The notes: generated by a model from the sequence alone, not told the origin. A stretch of DNA of 64,000 nucleotides from Pseudoalteromonas rubra (GCF_005886805.2 NZ_CP045429.1:962501-1026500), one strand, 5' to 3'. Shown: positions 31,312-41,552, numbered from the stretch's first letter. Made by a program: numbers and translations.

Positions 31312-31989
31312 ATGCTGACGTTGCATATTATTGCTGGGTCATTTTTATTGTTGTTTGGCATAGGCGCGTTGAGTTTTGCCAAAGGAACGACCAGACACAG
31401 ATGGTCCGGAAATCTATTTTTCTTTTCTATGTTAATTATGGCGGGCAGTGCCGCACTGTTTAATGGCGGCCTGACGATGGCGTTACTGACCTTGTACTAT
31501 GGCTCAACAGCCTGGGCGGTTGTGTTGAGAAAAGAGCGTTCAGTGGGCGCTTTTGAGTTCATTGCAATGCTGGTGATCATCTACATCAGCTTTGACTTGT
31601 TTTACTTCGTTTATACCGCAACCGAGCTTTCGGCAACATTCAAAACCATATTTACCCTTCATGCGGTGATTGCCGCGATGGCTGCGTGTCTAGATGCCAA
31701 AATGATATTGAGTGGTGGACTCAGCGGCAAGCATCGCATGGTCAGGCATACGTGGAGAGCGTGTTTTGCGTTATTAGGTGCGGTGATGTCTTTCTCAGCC
31801 AATACATCAGACAGTTGGCCGGATTTCATAGACAGTAATGCGCTGATATATCTGATGATAGGTGTACTTTTCTACTGGGTGATCCGGGTCTTGTTCACCA
31901 ACTGGTACAATCAAATCACAGATGTGCTGGGCAGCAGTGTGTTGCTTAAAAGACTAATGATGATCAGGCGACCAGCAAACAGCGAATAA
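31312..31989 (+). CDS. integral membrane protein (DUF2306-like)
   Basis: A 225-aa protein with about six or seven hydrophobic segments and His, Gly and Arg residues placed as in small DUF2306-type membrane proteins: HIIAGSFLLLFGIGALSF at the start, RHRWSGNLFF next, and HRMVRHTWRACFALLGA near 140-155. The role is unknown. An AAGGAGG ribosome site precedes the ATG. It stands between lctP and nth with no operon partner. Confidence 0.7.
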   Translation: MLTLHIIAGSFLLLFGIGALSFAKGTTRHRWSGNLFFFSMLIMAGSAALFNGGLTMALLTLYYGSTAWAVVLRKERSVGAFEFIAMLVIIYISFDLFYFVYTATELSATFKTIFTLHAVIAAMAACLDAKMILSGGLSGKHRMVRHTWRACFALLGAVMSFSANTSDSWPDFIDSNALIYLMIGVLFYWVIRVLFTNWYNQITDVLGSSVLLKRLMMIRRPANSE

Positions 31990-32047
31990 TGTGGGTGGCA
32001 GTGATGCGTGGTGGGCTTTGAGTTGCGCCCACTGTGCACCAAGGTGT

Positions 32048-32680
32048 TTACTCTGTTTTCTCTTTAAACTCGCACAAGTCTTCGATGATACAGCTGCCAC
32101 ATTTAGGCTTGCGTGCGGTACACACGTAGCGACCGAGTAAAATCAGCCAGTGGTGAACGTCGACTTTAAACTCTTTGGGCACCACCTTTTCTAGTTTTTT
32201 TTCAACTGCGACCACATCTTTACCCATGGCAAATTTAGTGCGGTTTGAAACGCGAAATATGTGTGTATCAACAGCAATGGTGGGCCAGCCGAAAGCACAA
32301 TTAAGCACCACGTTAGCGGTTTTACGACCGACGCCAGGCAGGGCTTCAAGAGCCTCTCGGTTCTCCGGGACTTCACCGCCATGCTGTTCCATCAGAATAT
32401 GACACATCTTGTAGACGTTATTGGCTTTAGAGTTAAATAAGCCGATGGTTTTGATGTAGTCCCTCAGGCCATCGACACCCAGGTCGATAATCGCCTGTGG
32501 TGTGTTAGCCACGGGGAACAGCTTACGAGTGGCTTTGTTGACACTCACATCAGTGGCCTGAGCCGACAAAGTGACGGCGACCAGCAGCTCGAATGGTGAG
32601 GTGTATTCCAGTTCAGTCTCCGGGTTAGGATTGTCATCCCGCAGACGGGTGAGAATTTCGAGTCGTTTTGCTTTATTCAT
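32048..32680 (-). CDS. nth: endonuclease III
   Basis: A 210-aa DNA glycosylase/AP lyase with the helix-hairpin-helix LPGVGRKTAN, catalytic Lys120 and Asp138 in the same numbering as E. coli Nth, and a C-terminal [4Fe-4S] cluster motif C-X6-C-X2-C-X5-C (about 187-203). It removes oxidised pyrimidines. It lies 81 bases downstream of rsxE, the usual position in gammaproteobacteria. Confidence 0.97.
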   Translation of the reverse strand: MNKAKRLEILTRLRDDNPNPETELEYTSPFELLVAVTLSAQATDVSVNKATRKLFPVANTPQAIIDLGVDGLRDYIKTIGLFNSKANNVYKMCHILMEQHGGEVPENREALEALPGVGRKTANVVLNCAFGWPTIAVDTHIFRVSNRTKFAMGKDVVAVEKKLEKVVPKEFKVDVHHWLILLGRYVCTARKPKCGSCIIEDLCEFKEKTE

Positions 32681-32761
32681 AGTACTGACTTACTTGCTGT
32701 ATGGTTGTGCTGTTGATTTTATCGGTGTTGAGCGGGAAAGTGACGGCTTTCCCGCAACGAA

Positions 32762-33460
32762 TTAATCTAAGCTGGTGACCCTGGCTCGTGGCGCCTTTTC
32801 AGGGTTGCCGACAGGTTCAGCCTGGGCTTCTTTGCGTGCATCGACATAATTTTTGGCTGCAATGATTAAACCGAGTCCTAAAAATGCGCCGGGCGGTAAA
32901 ATGGCCACCAGAAATTGACTGTCGAACTCGATGACTTCGATCCGCAGTACCGTAGCCCAGTCGCCCAGTAACAGGTTTGCACCATCAAACAGGGTGCCCT
33001 GGCCAAATAACTCGCGCATGGCGCCAAGTAACACCAGCACAGCACCAAAGCCCAATCCCATCATAATGCCATCCCATGCCGAAAGTAGGGGGGTATTTTT
33101 AGAGGCATATGCTTCGGCACGGCCAATGATGGCACAGTTGGTGACGATAAGCGGAATAAAAATCCCCAATGACTGATACAGACCGAACGTGTATGCGTTC
33201 ATGAGTAGTTGTACGATAGTCACGAAGGCGGCAATGATCATCACAAAGACCGGGATCCGGATGTCTTTGGGGACCCAGTTTCGCACAATTGAGACTGTGA
33301 CATTGGAGCCAACCAGTACCAGTAAAGTGGCCAGCCCCAGGCCCAAAGCATTGGTGATGGTGCTGGTGACGGCCAGCAACGGACACAGGCCCAGCAGCTG
33401 CACGAGTGCGGGGTTGTTTTTCCACATCCCCTCGTGGGCGAGTTGTTTAAATTCACTCAT
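32762..33460 (-). CDS. rsxE: electron transport complex subunit RsxE (RnfE)
   Basis: A 232-aa integral membrane subunit with six hydrophobic segments, starting [12 protein letters not shown] chose the ATG at 33460, which overlaps the rsxG stop by eight bases; a longer frame to 33613 would read through rsxG and is unlikely. [16 protein letters not shown] near the N-terminus is the family signature also seen in RsxA. It is the last subunit of the complex gene set and carries a polar C-terminal tail. Confidence 0.95.
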   Translation of the reverse strand: MSEFKQLAHEGMWKNNPALVQLLGLCPLLAVTSTITNALGLGLATLLVLVGSNVTVSIVRNWVPKDIRIPVFVMIIAAFVTIVQLLMNAYTFGLYQSLGIFIPLIVTNCAIIGRAEAYASKNTPLLSAWDGIMMGLGFGAVLVLLGAMRELFGQGTLFDGANLLLGDWATVLRIEVIEFDSQFLVAILPPGAFLGLGLIIAAKNYVDARKEAQAEPVGNPEKAPRARVTSLD

Positions 33461-34094
33461 CGATGGCCTCCTCACAGTGGTTTGGCGCTGCAAAGAGTGT
33501 GTCAAAATTGCTGCGGGCATACCAGGCTGCGGCATTAACACTCTGAACGACGGCGCGTGGTGTGATAGTCGCACCGGTGAATTGATCAAACTGCCCGCCA
33601 TCTTTTTGGACATTAAAAGCCGGGTCTTTTTCCTGAGTTACGGCCGTTCCACTGAAACGGGTTATCCAGTCAGACTTTGCCAGCTCGACTTTATCGCCAA
33701 GACCGGGGGTTTCTTCATGGCGCGTGACGCGTACGCCGGCTATCTCACCATTGTTGTAGACTGCGCTCAGAATGTCGATATTGCCGCTGTAGCCACGCGG
33801 TGTAATATGTTGTACCAGCAAGGCGACAGGGGTATCTTGCAGACGCGCTCGGTAGATAACATGTGGTCCGTTAGGACCCAGCTCCGGCGCACTGCTTACC
33901 GTGCAGTCCAGGTAGAGCTCGTTATCGTATTGCGCCTGTGGAATGACCTGAGTGAGGACGCGCATCAGGTGACGTTGTTCCTGTTTGGCAATTTCTGGCG
34001 CCGTAAAGGTTTGTACCAGTGCGACGCTACCTGTGGTCGCCAGTGCAAAGGCGGTCAGAATAAGGCCATTTTTCTTCATTGATGACAGGATCAT
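33453..34094 (-). CDS. rsxG: electron transport complex subunit RsxG (RnfG)
   Basis: A 213-aa subunit anchored by one N-terminal helix, with a periplasmic FMN domain. The covalent FMN motif (S/T)GAT is seen as [12 protein letters not shown] near residue 180-191, where the Thr carries FMN. The start at 34094 overlaps the rsxD stop by four bases (ATGA); an alternative Met six codons in (34079) is possible. Confidence 0.94.
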   Translation of the reverse strand: MILSSMKKNGLILTAFALATTGSVALVQTFTAPEIAKQEQRHLMRVLTQVIPQAQYDNELYLDCTVSSAPELGPNGPHVIYRARLQDTPVALLVQHITPRGYSGNIDILSAVYNNGEIAGVRVTRHEETPGLGDKVELAKSDWITRFSGTAVTQEKDPAFNVQKDGGQFDQFTGATITPRAVVQSVNAAAWYARSNFDTLFAAPNHCEEAIDE

Positions 34095-35149
34095 GAGCTT
34101 GCTCCATGCCCGTAAGTACGAGGCTGCGTATAGTAATCAATCAAAGGCACCGCCATGTTCATGATCAAAACGGCAAAGGCAACGGCGTCTGGATAGCCAC
34201 CAAAATGACGAATAAGATAAACCAGTAGCCCAATCAGTGCGCCATAGATCAGACGGCCGCGGTTGGTGGTACTGGCTGACACCGGATCGGTGGCAATAAA
34301 AAAGGCGCCCAGCATAGTTGCGCCGCTCAGCAGGTGGAACAGGGTACCTGCTTGCGTTGCCGGAGACAGTGCAAACCCCAGGCCGCTGCATATTGCCAGG
34401 GTCACAATAAACGCCACCGGGATATGCCAGTTAATGATTTTGGCTTTTAGCAGGTACAAACCGCCTAACAAGTAAGCCAGGTTAACCCACTGCCAGCCTT
34501 GTCCTGCATATTCCCCGAACGCGGCACTATCAGTGGCTTCTGAGACAGTCAAATTTTGCGATACGGCCGTTTTGACATGATCAAGTGGGGTTGCTGAGGT
34601 CGTACCATCAATGACCTGGCGTGCTTCCGCAAGCGGCACTCCTGCAAGGGTTTGTTCAGTAAAAATGAGTGCCAATTGGTCAAGTACAGACAGCGGTGTT
34701 GCTTGTATGTCTATGATTGGTGTCCAGCTGGTCATCTGTACCGGAAATGAGATTAGCAGTAAAACGTATGCAGCCATCGCGGGGTTGAACAGGTTAAAGC
34801 CCAGACCCCCATAGAGCTGCTTGACTATGGCAATGGCAAATACACAGCCAATTACAGTGACCCACCAGGGGGCCAAAGGTGGAATACTCACCGCGAGCAG
34901 CACTGCGGTCAGCCAGGCACTGCCATCACTGAGTGTTGGCCAAACAGGGCGACCACGTAGTTTCACCATAGCGGCTTCGGTCGCGCTGACAGTCAGCAAC
35001 GCCAGTAGTAGCTGGAGTAGGGTACCAGGACCGAAAAAGTAACTTTGCACTAAAATGCCTGGGACACACGCAGCGAGCACTGTCAGCATCAGACGGCTAA
35101 GTGTTTTATGGCTGTGATTGTGGGGCGATGAAGCCATGGTTAATTTCAT
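34091..35149 (-). CDS. rsxD: electron transport complex subunit RsxD (RnfD)
   Basis: A 352-aa membrane subunit with about nine or ten helices. The flavin attachment region LLSGATMLGAFFIATDPVSAST (about 268-289) is intact. The start overlaps the rsxC stop by four bases, so translation is probably coupled. It carries electrons across the membrane to RsxG. Confidence 0.95.
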   Translation of the reverse strand: MKLTMASSPHNHSHKTLSRLMLTVLAACVPGILVQSYFFGPGTLLQLLLALLTVSATEAAMVKLRGRPVWPTLSDGSAWLTAVLLAVSIPPLAPWWVTVIGCVFAIAIVKQLYGGLGFNLFNPAMAAYVLLLISFPVQMTSWTPIIDIQATPLSVLDQLALIFTEQTLAGVPLAEARQVIDGTTSATPLDHVKTAVSQNLTVSEATDSAAFGEYAGQGWQWVNLAYLLGGLYLLKAKIINWHIPVAFIVTLAICSGLGFALSPATQAGTLFHLLSGATMLGAFFIATDPVSASTTNRGRLIYGALIGLLVYLIRHFGGYPDAVAFAVLIMNMAVPLIDYYTQPRTYGHGASS

Positions 35150-37986
35150 GACAGATCATTTCCTTCTTGGTCTTTGGCGGCGGCCTGCTTTTTCGCTTTT
35201 GCGCGTGCCACGGCGGCTTTAATTGCCGCTTGACGTTTTTCTTCCGCGCTCAGGGGCGCTTCATTTTCGGGCGCTGAATCGGCCGGTTCTGCGTCTGCTT
35301 GTTGCTCGGCCTCTTTTGCGGCTTTCTTTGCCTTGGCACGGGCAATGGCAGCGGCGACGGCGGCCTTACGAGGATCTTCCGGTTCAGCGTCAATCTCAGC
35401 AGGCTCTGAGTCTGCTTGTTGCTCGGCCTCTTTTGCGGCTTTCTTTGCCTTGGCACGGGCAATGGCAGCGGCAACGGCGGCCTTGCGAGGGTCTTCCGGT
35501 TCAGCGTCAATCTCAGCAGGCTCTGCGTCTGCTTGCTGCTCGACTTCTTTGGCGGCTTTCTTTGCCTTAGCGCGGGCAATGGCAGCGGCAACGGCGGCCT
35601 TACGAGGATCTTCCGGTTCAGCGTCAGTCTCTGCAGGCTCTGCGTCTGTTTGTTGCTCGGCCTCTTTGGCGGCTTTCTTAGCCTTGGCACGGGCAATGGC
35701 AGCAGCAACGGCGGCCTTGCGAGGATCTTCCGGTTCAGCGTCAATCTCAGCAGGCTCAGAGTCTGCTTGTTGCTCGGCCTCTTTTGCGGCTTTCTTAGCC
35801 TTGGCACGGGCAATGGCAGCGGCAACCTTGCGAGGATCTTCCGGTTCAGCGTCAGTCTCTGCAGGCTCTGCGTCTGTTTGTTGCTCGGCCTCTTTGGCGG
35901 CTTTCTTAGCCTTGGCGCGGGCAATGGCAGCGGCAACAGCGGCCTTGCGAGGATCTTCCGGTGCAGCGTCAGTCTCTGCAGGCTCTGCGTCTGTTTGTTG
36001 CTCGGCCTCTTTGGCGGCTTTCTTAGCCTTAGCACGGGCAATGGCAGCTGCAACAGCGGCTTTGCGCGGATCGCTGTCTGCCTCGTCGCTTTGTTGTTGC
36101 GCTGGTTGATCATCCTGTTGCGCCGCTTTTTTGGCTTTAGCACGAGCTATTGCGGCAGCGACAGCTGCTTTACGCGGGTCGTCGGTTGCTGTTTTCGGTT
36201 CAGCTGTATCACTTTGTTGGGCCGCTTTTTTGGCCTTGGCGCGAGCTATTGCGGCAGCAACGGCATCTTTGCGTGATCCTTCTCCACCCGCATGCATTTC
36301 AGGTGAAGCCTGGGCGTCTTTTTCTGCTTTATACTGACGCGCTTTTTCTTTTCGCTTAGCGCGCTCCAGCGCGACCTCTGAATTATCTGGTTCCAATGTG
36401 CCATCGGCGGCTTTTTTGGCCTTAGCTCGTTCGATGGCGGCCTGCACTGCCGACTGACCGTCTTTTTTCTGTTTAACGCGTTCCATTGCTGCACTGACTT
36501 TGTCTTGTTGCTCGGTATTTCGAGGGGTGCTGCGCGCTGGCCGTTTGTGACGATTTTGGCGTTCTTCCTGATCGCGTTCCAGTCGTTCTTTACGTGCTTC
36601 AAAACGTTCTTTAGCCCGTTCAGCTTTTACTTTTTCGAGCTTCTGTTCACGGATCTCGGCTTTGGCAACCCGATAATATTGTACCAGTGGAATTTCACTT
36701 GGACAGACATAGGCACAGGCGCCACATTCAATGCAGTCAAACAGGTTGTGCTCTTCGAGTTTGTCGTACTCTTTACCTTTGGCAAACCACTGCAGCTGTT
36801 GTGGCAGCAGCGTTTGTGGACAAGCGTCAGCACAAGCACTACAGCGAATACAAGCTTGCTCGGGGCCTGCAACGGCAAGCTCCTGATTATCCGGGGCCAG
36901 AATACAGTTGGTGGTTTTTACCACTGGGATCCGTACCGTTGGTAAAGTAAAGCCCATCATAGGCCCACCCATGATGACGCGTTGCTCAGTTACGGGTTCA
37001 AAGCCTTGACAAGTAAGTAAGTGCTTAATCTCAGTGCCCAGCAAGGCCCAGACATTTTGCGGAGTCTGGATGGTGTTGCCAGTCACGGTCACAACACGCT
37101 CAATCAGAGGTTTTCCTTTAGACACGGCTTCGCTGACAGCAAACAAAGTGCCGACATTCTGCACCAGAACACCGACATCAGCAGGGATCCCGCCACTGGG
37201 GACCTCCTTCGAGGTAAGTACTTGTATTAACTGCTTTTCACCACCTGAAGGATATTTAACAGGCAGACTACGGATGAGAATCTTACTGTTGTGTGCTGCG
37301 GCAGCTGTCATTGCCTCGATGGCTTCGGGTTTATTAGTTTCGATACCGACCAAGACATATTCTGGATTAAGCAGATGCTGCATAATCTCGATACCCTGCA
37401 CAATTTGCTCGGCATGTTCGCGCATCAACAGATCATCGGCGGTGATATACGGCTCACATTCCACGCCATTGACCACTAAAAACTCGATGGGTTTATGCTT
37501 GGCGCTGTCGGCTTTTACATAGGTTGGAAAACCTGCACCACCCATTCCGGCAATACCGGCATGGTGAATAATGTCGATTAAGGTCTGATTGTCTATCTGC
37601 GTATAGTCTGCCACCGGGTTAAGCTCACACCAGCAGTCCTCGCCATCTGGGGTGAGGACGATACTTAGCTCTGGTAGCGCAGAAGGGTGCGCTGAAGGCA
37701 TTGGTTTAATATCACTGATCACACCGGACGTCGGGGCATGCACCGGTAATGACCAGTTTGCACCCGGGCGGGTTAATGCCTGGCCTTTAAGTACGGTATC
37801 TCCTTTATTGACCAGTAGCTGGCCATTGGCACCTATGTGTTGTTTCAGAGGTAGCACCAGATAGTCGGGCAGGGGAATACGACCAATACTCGCCTGATTT
37901 GACACAGATTTTTGCTCCGGCGGATGAATGCCACCGGGAAATTGCCACAATTTACCGTGTTCAATTTGTTCAAGTAAAGTTTCCAC
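35146..37986 (-). CDS. rsxC: electron transport complex subunit RsxC (RnfC) with extended repeat tail
   Basis: A 946-aa NADH-binding subunit. The core (1-450) has the RnfC barrel, the FMN/NADH-binding GMGGAGFPT motif (about 144-152) and two [4Fe-4S] clusters in CIRCSACADACP and CIECGACAYVCP (about 370-425). Beyond it lies a tail of about 500 residues, rich in Ala, Lys and Glu. The tail contains seven near-identical units of 39 aa beginning DPRKAAVAAAIARAKAKKAA, one of which lacks two residues, plus weaker units on both sides. E. coli RsxC has a shorter tail of the same type. Tail length varies in the family and its role is unknown. Confidence 0.95.
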   Translation of the reverse strand: METLLEQIEHGKLWQFPGGIHPPEQKSVSNQASIGRIPLPDYLVLPLKQHIGANGQLLVNKGDTVLKGQALTRPGANWSLPVHAPTSGVISDIKPMPSAHPSALPELSIVLTPDGEDCWCELNPVADYTQIDNQTLIDIIHHAGIAGMGGAGFPTYVKADSAKHKPIEFLVVNGVECEPYITADDLLMREHAEQIVQGIEIMQHLLNPEYVLVGIETNKPEAIEAMTAAAAHNSKILIRSLPVKYPSGGEKQLIQVLTSKEVPSGGIPADVGVLVQNVGTLFAVSEAVSKGKPLIERVVTVTGNTIQTPQNVWALLGTEIKHLLTCQGFEPVTEQRVIMGGPMMGFTLPTVRIPVVKTTNCILAPDNQELAVAGPEQACIRCSACADACPQTLLPQQLQWFAKGKEYDKLEEHNLFDCIECGACAYVCPSEIPLVQYYRVAKAEIREQKLEKVKAERAKERFEARKERLERDQEERQNRHKRPARSTPRNTEQQDKVSAAMERVKQKKDGQSAVQAAIERAKAKKAADGTLEPDNSEVALERAKRKEKARQYKAEKDAQASPEMHAGGEGSRKDAVAAAIARAKAKKAAQQSDTAEPKTATDDPRKAAVAAAIARAKAKKAAQQDDQPAQQQSDEADSDPRKAAVAAAIARAKAKKAAKEAEQQTDAEPAETDAAPEDPRKAAVAAAIARAKAKKAAKEAEQQTDAEPAETDAEPEDPRKVAAAIARAKAKKAAKEAEQQADSEPAEIDAEPEDPRKAAVAAAIARAKAKKAAKEAEQQTDAEPAETDAEPEDPRKAAVAAAIARAKAKKAAKEVEQQADAEPAEIDAEPEDPRKAAVAAAIARAKAKKAAKEAEQQADSEPAEIDAEPEDPRKAAVAAAIARAKAKKAAKEAEQQADAEPADSAPENEAPLSAEEKRQAAIKAAVARAKAKKQAAAKDQEGNDLS
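35260..36075 (-). repeat. 117-bp tandem repeats inside rsxC
   Basis: Units begin (DPRK codons) at 36072, 35955, 35838, 35727, 35610, 35493 and 35376; the step is 117 bases except 111 between 35838 and 35727, where six bases are deleted. Sequence identity between units is high at DNA level. The same DNA produces long open frames on the opposite strand, which are artefacts. Confidence 0.93.
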
Positions 37987-37995
37987 TTAAACCTC

Positions 37996-38553
37996 TTAGT
38001 CGATTTGCTTTACAGGAATAGCATCAATTTGCCATTTCCAGGTTTGTACGGTTTGTGCCACCGGGATCATATCAATACAATCGACAGGGCAGGGGTCAAC
38101 ACACAGGTCGCAGCCAGTACACTCATCGGCAATGACGGTGTGCATCTGGCGGGTTGCGCCAACAATGGCATCAACTGGGCAGGCCTGGATACACTTAGTG
38201 CAGCCAATGCATTCATCTTCGCGAATATAGGCGACCTTTTTAATGGGTTCGGCTTCTTCACCACCTGCAAGCGGTTTAGCTTCAACGCCCATTAAATCAG
38301 CGAGCTTTTTAACCGTTGCTTCACCGCCTGGCGGGCACTTATTGACATCATCGCCATTCGCAATAGCTTCTGCATAAGGGCGACAACCCGGATAGCCACA
38401 TTGACCACATTGTGTTTGTGGCAAGATGGCATCCACCTGATCAACAATGGGGTTGCTTTCAACTCGATATTTTACGGCTGCGTAGCCGAGGATAAGGCCA
38501 AATACCAGCGCCAGAGCACCGATGGCGATAATTGCGTAAAAAAACAGTGTCAT
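37996..38553 (-). CDS. rsxB: electron transport complex subunit RsxB (RnfB)
   Basis: A 185-aa iron-sulfur subunit. An N-terminal membrane helix (1-25) precedes a cluster motif [16 protein letters not shown] (about 50-65) and two ferredoxin-type clusters, [12 protein letters not shown] (about 116-127) and [12 protein letters not shown] (about 146-157). It passes electrons between RsxC and the membrane subunits. It is one base downstream of rsxA and nine bases upstream of rsxC. Confidence 0.96.
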   Translation of the reverse strand: MTLFFYAIIAIGALALVFGLILGYAAVKYRVESNPIVDQVDAILPQTQCGQCGYPGCRPYAEAIANGDDVNKCPPGGEATVKKLADLMGVEAKPLAGGEEAEPIKKVAYIREDECIGCTKCIQACPVDAIVGATRQMHTVIADECTGCDLCVDPCPVDCIDMIPVAQTVQTWKWQIDAIPVKQID

Positions 38554-38554
38554 C

Positions 38555-39136
38555 TCAGAACTTCACCAATCCAGAAAAACCCATAAAGGCTAGTGACATC
38601 AGTCCGGCTGTGATCATCGCGATGGATGCGCCCTTAAACGGCGTAGGCACATCTGCTACAGCGAGACGTTCTCGCAATGCGGCAAATAAAACCAGCACCA
38701 ATGAAAAGCCTACAGCAGCACCAAAGCCATACACCGCCGAACCGATAAAAGTGTGGTCATTTTTGATGTTAAGTAGTGCGACCCCTAACACCGCACAGTT
38801 GGTGGTGATCAGAGGTAAAAATATACCGAGTAGCCGATATAAGGTTGGGCTGGTCTTGCGTACGACCATCTCTGTGAATTGCACAACCACAGCAATCACC
38901 AAAATAAAGCTCATCGTGCGCAGAAAAGTGAGATCCAGGGGAAGCAAAATGTACTGATTAACTAAATAACTGGTGACGGATGCCAATGTCAGTACAAAGG
39001 TGGTCGCAAGTGACATGCCGATGGCTGTTTCAAGTTTGCCCGACACACCCATAAATGGGCACAAACCGAGGAATTGCACCAATACAAAGTTATTTACCAA
39101 CACTGTGCCAATAAGCAACAGAATATACTCTGTCAT
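38555..39136 (-). CDS. rsxA: electron transport complex subunit RsxA (RnfA)
   Basis: A 193-aa integral membrane subunit with six helices and the signature [14 protein letters not shown] (about 20-33). It is the first gene of rsxABCDGE. The complex couples electron transfer between NADH and ferredoxin-like carriers to ion movement and, in E. coli, reduces SoxR. No obvious regulator site is seen in the 170 bases before the start. Confidence 0.96.
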   Translation of the reverse strand: MTEYILLLIGTVLVNNFVLVQFLGLCPFMGVSGKLETAIGMSLATTFVLTLASVTSYLVNQYILLPLDLTFLRTMSFILVIAVVVQFTEMVVRKTSPTLYRLLGIFLPLITTNCAVLGVALLNIKNDHTFIGSAVYGFGAAVGFSLVLVLFAALRERLAVADVPTPFKGASIAMITAGLMSLAFMGFSGLVKF

Positions 39137-39268
39137 GCTTGCCCCTTAGTGTGAATGAATTTACAGAGAACCAGAATAGACTGAGAATTCTAACAATTTC
39201 GGGCCGGAGATCACAGTATTTAGCCAGGTGTTAAGGGGGAAAGTTTGTTAAAAATGGCTATTAAAGTT

Positions 39269-39299
39269 GACAATAGGGCAATAGGCTTGCCCTATTGTC
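39269..39299 (-). terminator. 13-bp perfect hairpin
   Basis: GACAATAGGGCAA and its complement flank a five-base loop directly after the stop of the GGDEF/EAL gene. The T tract is weak (AACTTTAA on the minus strand), but the stem strength and position argue for termination. Confidence 0.7.
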
Positions 39300-39308
39300 A
39301 TCAGAGTA

Positions 39309-41252
39309 TTAAATTTCTTTTGGCTTTTCGATGTAGTAACCCTGAACGCCATCCAGGCATAAGGTCTCAACGATGTGCTTTTCTTCCTGACTTTCGACCC
39401 CTTCTGCAAACACACTGACACCAATTCGGTGGGCAAGGTCGACCATTAGACGCATAAAGTACTGGTTGTTTTTATCTTCTTCAAGGCCACGAGTGTAGCT
39501 TGCATCCATCTTGATAAAGTCTGGTTTCAGATCGCGGAAGAACTTAAAGGAGGTGAGTCCAACACCGAAACGCTCAACTGTAATACGGGCACCAACCCGG
39601 TGTACCATATCAATAAAGCGCTTACTGGCTTTTATATTTTGTTGCAAACCGAATTCACTGACTTCAAAGATGAGCTTGGACGCCAGATTAGCCTCTTTTA
39701 GCAGACGGCGTTCAAGCCAGATAACAAACTGATCACTGTGGGCGCTGGACGCTGTGACATTAATACCAAAGAACTTTTCATTGAAATTACGTGATTTAAT
39801 CATCTCGATTGAGGTATCAATGATAAGCTGATCAATCTCTACTGCCATTTCCAATTTTTCGGCCATTGCCAGGAAAGAAGCCGTTGGCAGCATTTGTCCG
39901 TCTTCGGTTTTAAATCGGGCCTGAATTTCGGCATACGCTTTAACATTTTTACCGATCGGCATGATGTTTTGCATCATCAGCATAACCCGACGGCTTTCAA
40001 TGACTTCACGGATAACACGTCGCCAGTTCTGGTTACCAAATCCGGCGCCGACATTATTAACCAGGTCTGTTTCTCGCTGCAGGTGCCAGGCATTGGCTTG
40101 CTTGCTCTGTGCCATACTCATGGCGTTATCCACAACAGATAGCAATTCGCCTAATGGCTTACCTGATTCGTAAGGCACAATACCTGTGTTGGCAACCGAA
40201 CTTAGCTCTTGGTTTTGCTGATATTGAGTGAATCTGGCTTGCAGGGTTTCACCAAATCGCTCTGCTTCTTTTGACGGAATATTCGGTAAGATAACGGCAA
40301 AGTCGGAGCTGTTGAGACGGAACACCTGACTGCCCGTATAGGTACCACTAACGTGCTTAACGATGTCAGCAATCCCTTTGATATATAGATCGCCTTTTTG
40401 ATACCCCCGGGTCTGGTTAATCATTTGCAATTCGCTACAACGAACCATGGCAAGTGAACCAAAGCTTTTATCAGTGGCAGACTCAATCTGGTGTTCGTAA
40501 TATTCAACAAACATATTACGGTTGCCAAGACCGGTCACGACATCTTTATAAGCTTCTTGCTTTATTGACTGAGCAGCCGACTTAATGTCTTCCTGTTTGC
40601 TTTTAAGAAAGTGGGCAAGTCGGTTGAATGAAGGGGCCAGCTCAGCGCCCAGATCAGCCACTTTATTGGTATTGAAATCCTGATCTATGCTTTCAGACAC
40701 TTGGTTTTGTGTGATGTAGATATCCACTGCATCGGCAACCGTCATGCTAACATTGCGATTTAGCTTGCGATAAATGGTCTTCATATAAAAGATAGGGAAA
40801 AAGGCCATCAGTGCTGAGATGATGATCATAAAAATCAATGCTTGCTGTAGCAGTTCTGCTTGACTCTCTACATTGATCAGAAACTCTATTTTTATGTCTT
40901 TACTCTTATTGACTGCAAATTGCGGCCGGATGGAGTTCATCGTATCTGCGATGATACCCGCCAGTACAGGCATTTCACCTTGAGTATTGATGTTCAAAAC
41001 GGTTTGTCCGGCAAAGTCGCGGACAATAAAAGAAGAAAATACGTTGCCACTGCCCAAAGATAAGCGTATGTGCTCAGGCGTGACATCCGCCATGGTTTTT
41101 TCCTGGATGTAATTACTCACCATGCTCTGTGCATTTTGCTGGGCTCTGCTGACGGCATTATCAAAGCTGCTTGCGATCAAGAAGCTACCAAGCGCAGAAA
41201 AAACAATCCAGGAAATGAGCTGGAGAAATATGAGTTTTTTAAAACCTGCCAT
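39309..41252 (-). CDS. degenerate GGDEF/EAL membrane protein (LapD/CsrD-like)
   Basis: A 647-aa protein with two N-terminal membrane helices (about 7-27 and 135-155) bounding a periplasmic domain of about 105 residues, a HAMP-like linker (about 155-215), a GGDEF fold (about 230-370) and an EAL fold (about 400-640). The GGDEF site reads RLNSSDF, so it cannot be a cyclase. The EAL site reads YAEIQARF and the later DDFG-type motif reads VERFGVG, so it should not hydrolyse c-di-GMP. That pattern fits a c-di-GMP receptor such as LapD, or the RNA-turnover factor CsrD. No lapG or lapA gene is near. Confidence 0.85.
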   Translation of the reverse strand: MAGFKKLIFLQLISWIVFSALGSFLIASSFDNAVSRAQQNAQSMVSNYIQEKTMADVTPEHIRLSLGSGNVFSSFIVRDFAGQTVLNINTQGEMPVLAGIIADTMNSIRPQFAVNKSKDIKIEFLINVESQAELLQQALIFMIIISALMAFFPIFYMKTIYRKLNRNVSMTVADAVDIYITQNQVSESIDQDFNTNKVADLGAELAPSFNRLAHFLKSKQEDIKSAAQSIKQEAYKDVVTGLGNRNMFVEYYEHQIESATDKSFGSLAMVRCSELQMINQTRGYQKGDLYIKGIADIVKHVSGTYTGSQVFRLNSSDFAVILPNIPSKEAERFGETLQARFTQYQQNQELSSVANTGIVPYESGKPLGELLSVVDNAMSMAQSKQANAWHLQRETDLVNNVGAGFGNQNWRRVIREVIESRRVMLMMQNIMPIGKNVKAYAEIQARFKTEDGQMLPTASFLAMAEKLEMAVEIDQLIIDTSIEMIKSRNFNEKFFGINVTASSAHSDQFVIWLERRLLKEANLASKLIFEVSEFGLQQNIKASKRFIDMVHRVGARITVERFGVGLTSFKFFRDLKPDFIKMDASYTRGLEEDKNNQYFMRLMVDLAHRIGVSVFAEGVESQEEKHIVETLCLDGVQGYYIEKPKEI

Positions 41253-41454
41253 TGTTATTCATCTACCTGAAATAGGGATTAAATTCCATTCGTCGACTGA
41301 CTTGCATCAGCAGCTTTTTGAGGAGTGAAATAGCCGCCTAGAATGCCTGTAGGGTAGAGCATTCATTGGAAAAAGTCTAATATATTCGAACAATTGCCAA
41401 AAGATATACAATGAAATAAAAGGTGATAAAAGAAAATATAGGAGTGAAGTAGGT

Positions 41455-41531
41455 TGGCTCCCCCTCCCCGACTCGAACGGGGGACCTGCGGATTAACAGT
41501 CCGTCGCTCTAACCAACTGAGCTAAGGGGGA
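41455..41531 (-). tRNA. tRNA-Asn (GTT)
   Basis: 77-nt tRNA with anticodon GTT in loop CTGTTAA and encoded CCA; last of four copies in the operon. Confidence 0.97.
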
Positions 41532-41552
41532 ACAATATGAATTTACTCTAAA

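Noticed and set aside
32762..33613. Longer start for rsxE
   Set aside because: It would read through the whole start region and 3' end of rsxG. The family N-terminus begins at 33460.
35333..36109. Long Ala/Ser-rich open frame on the plus strand opposite rsxC
   Set aside because: It mirrors the 117-bp repeats of rsxC in another frame. Its composition is low-complexity and there is no ribosome site.
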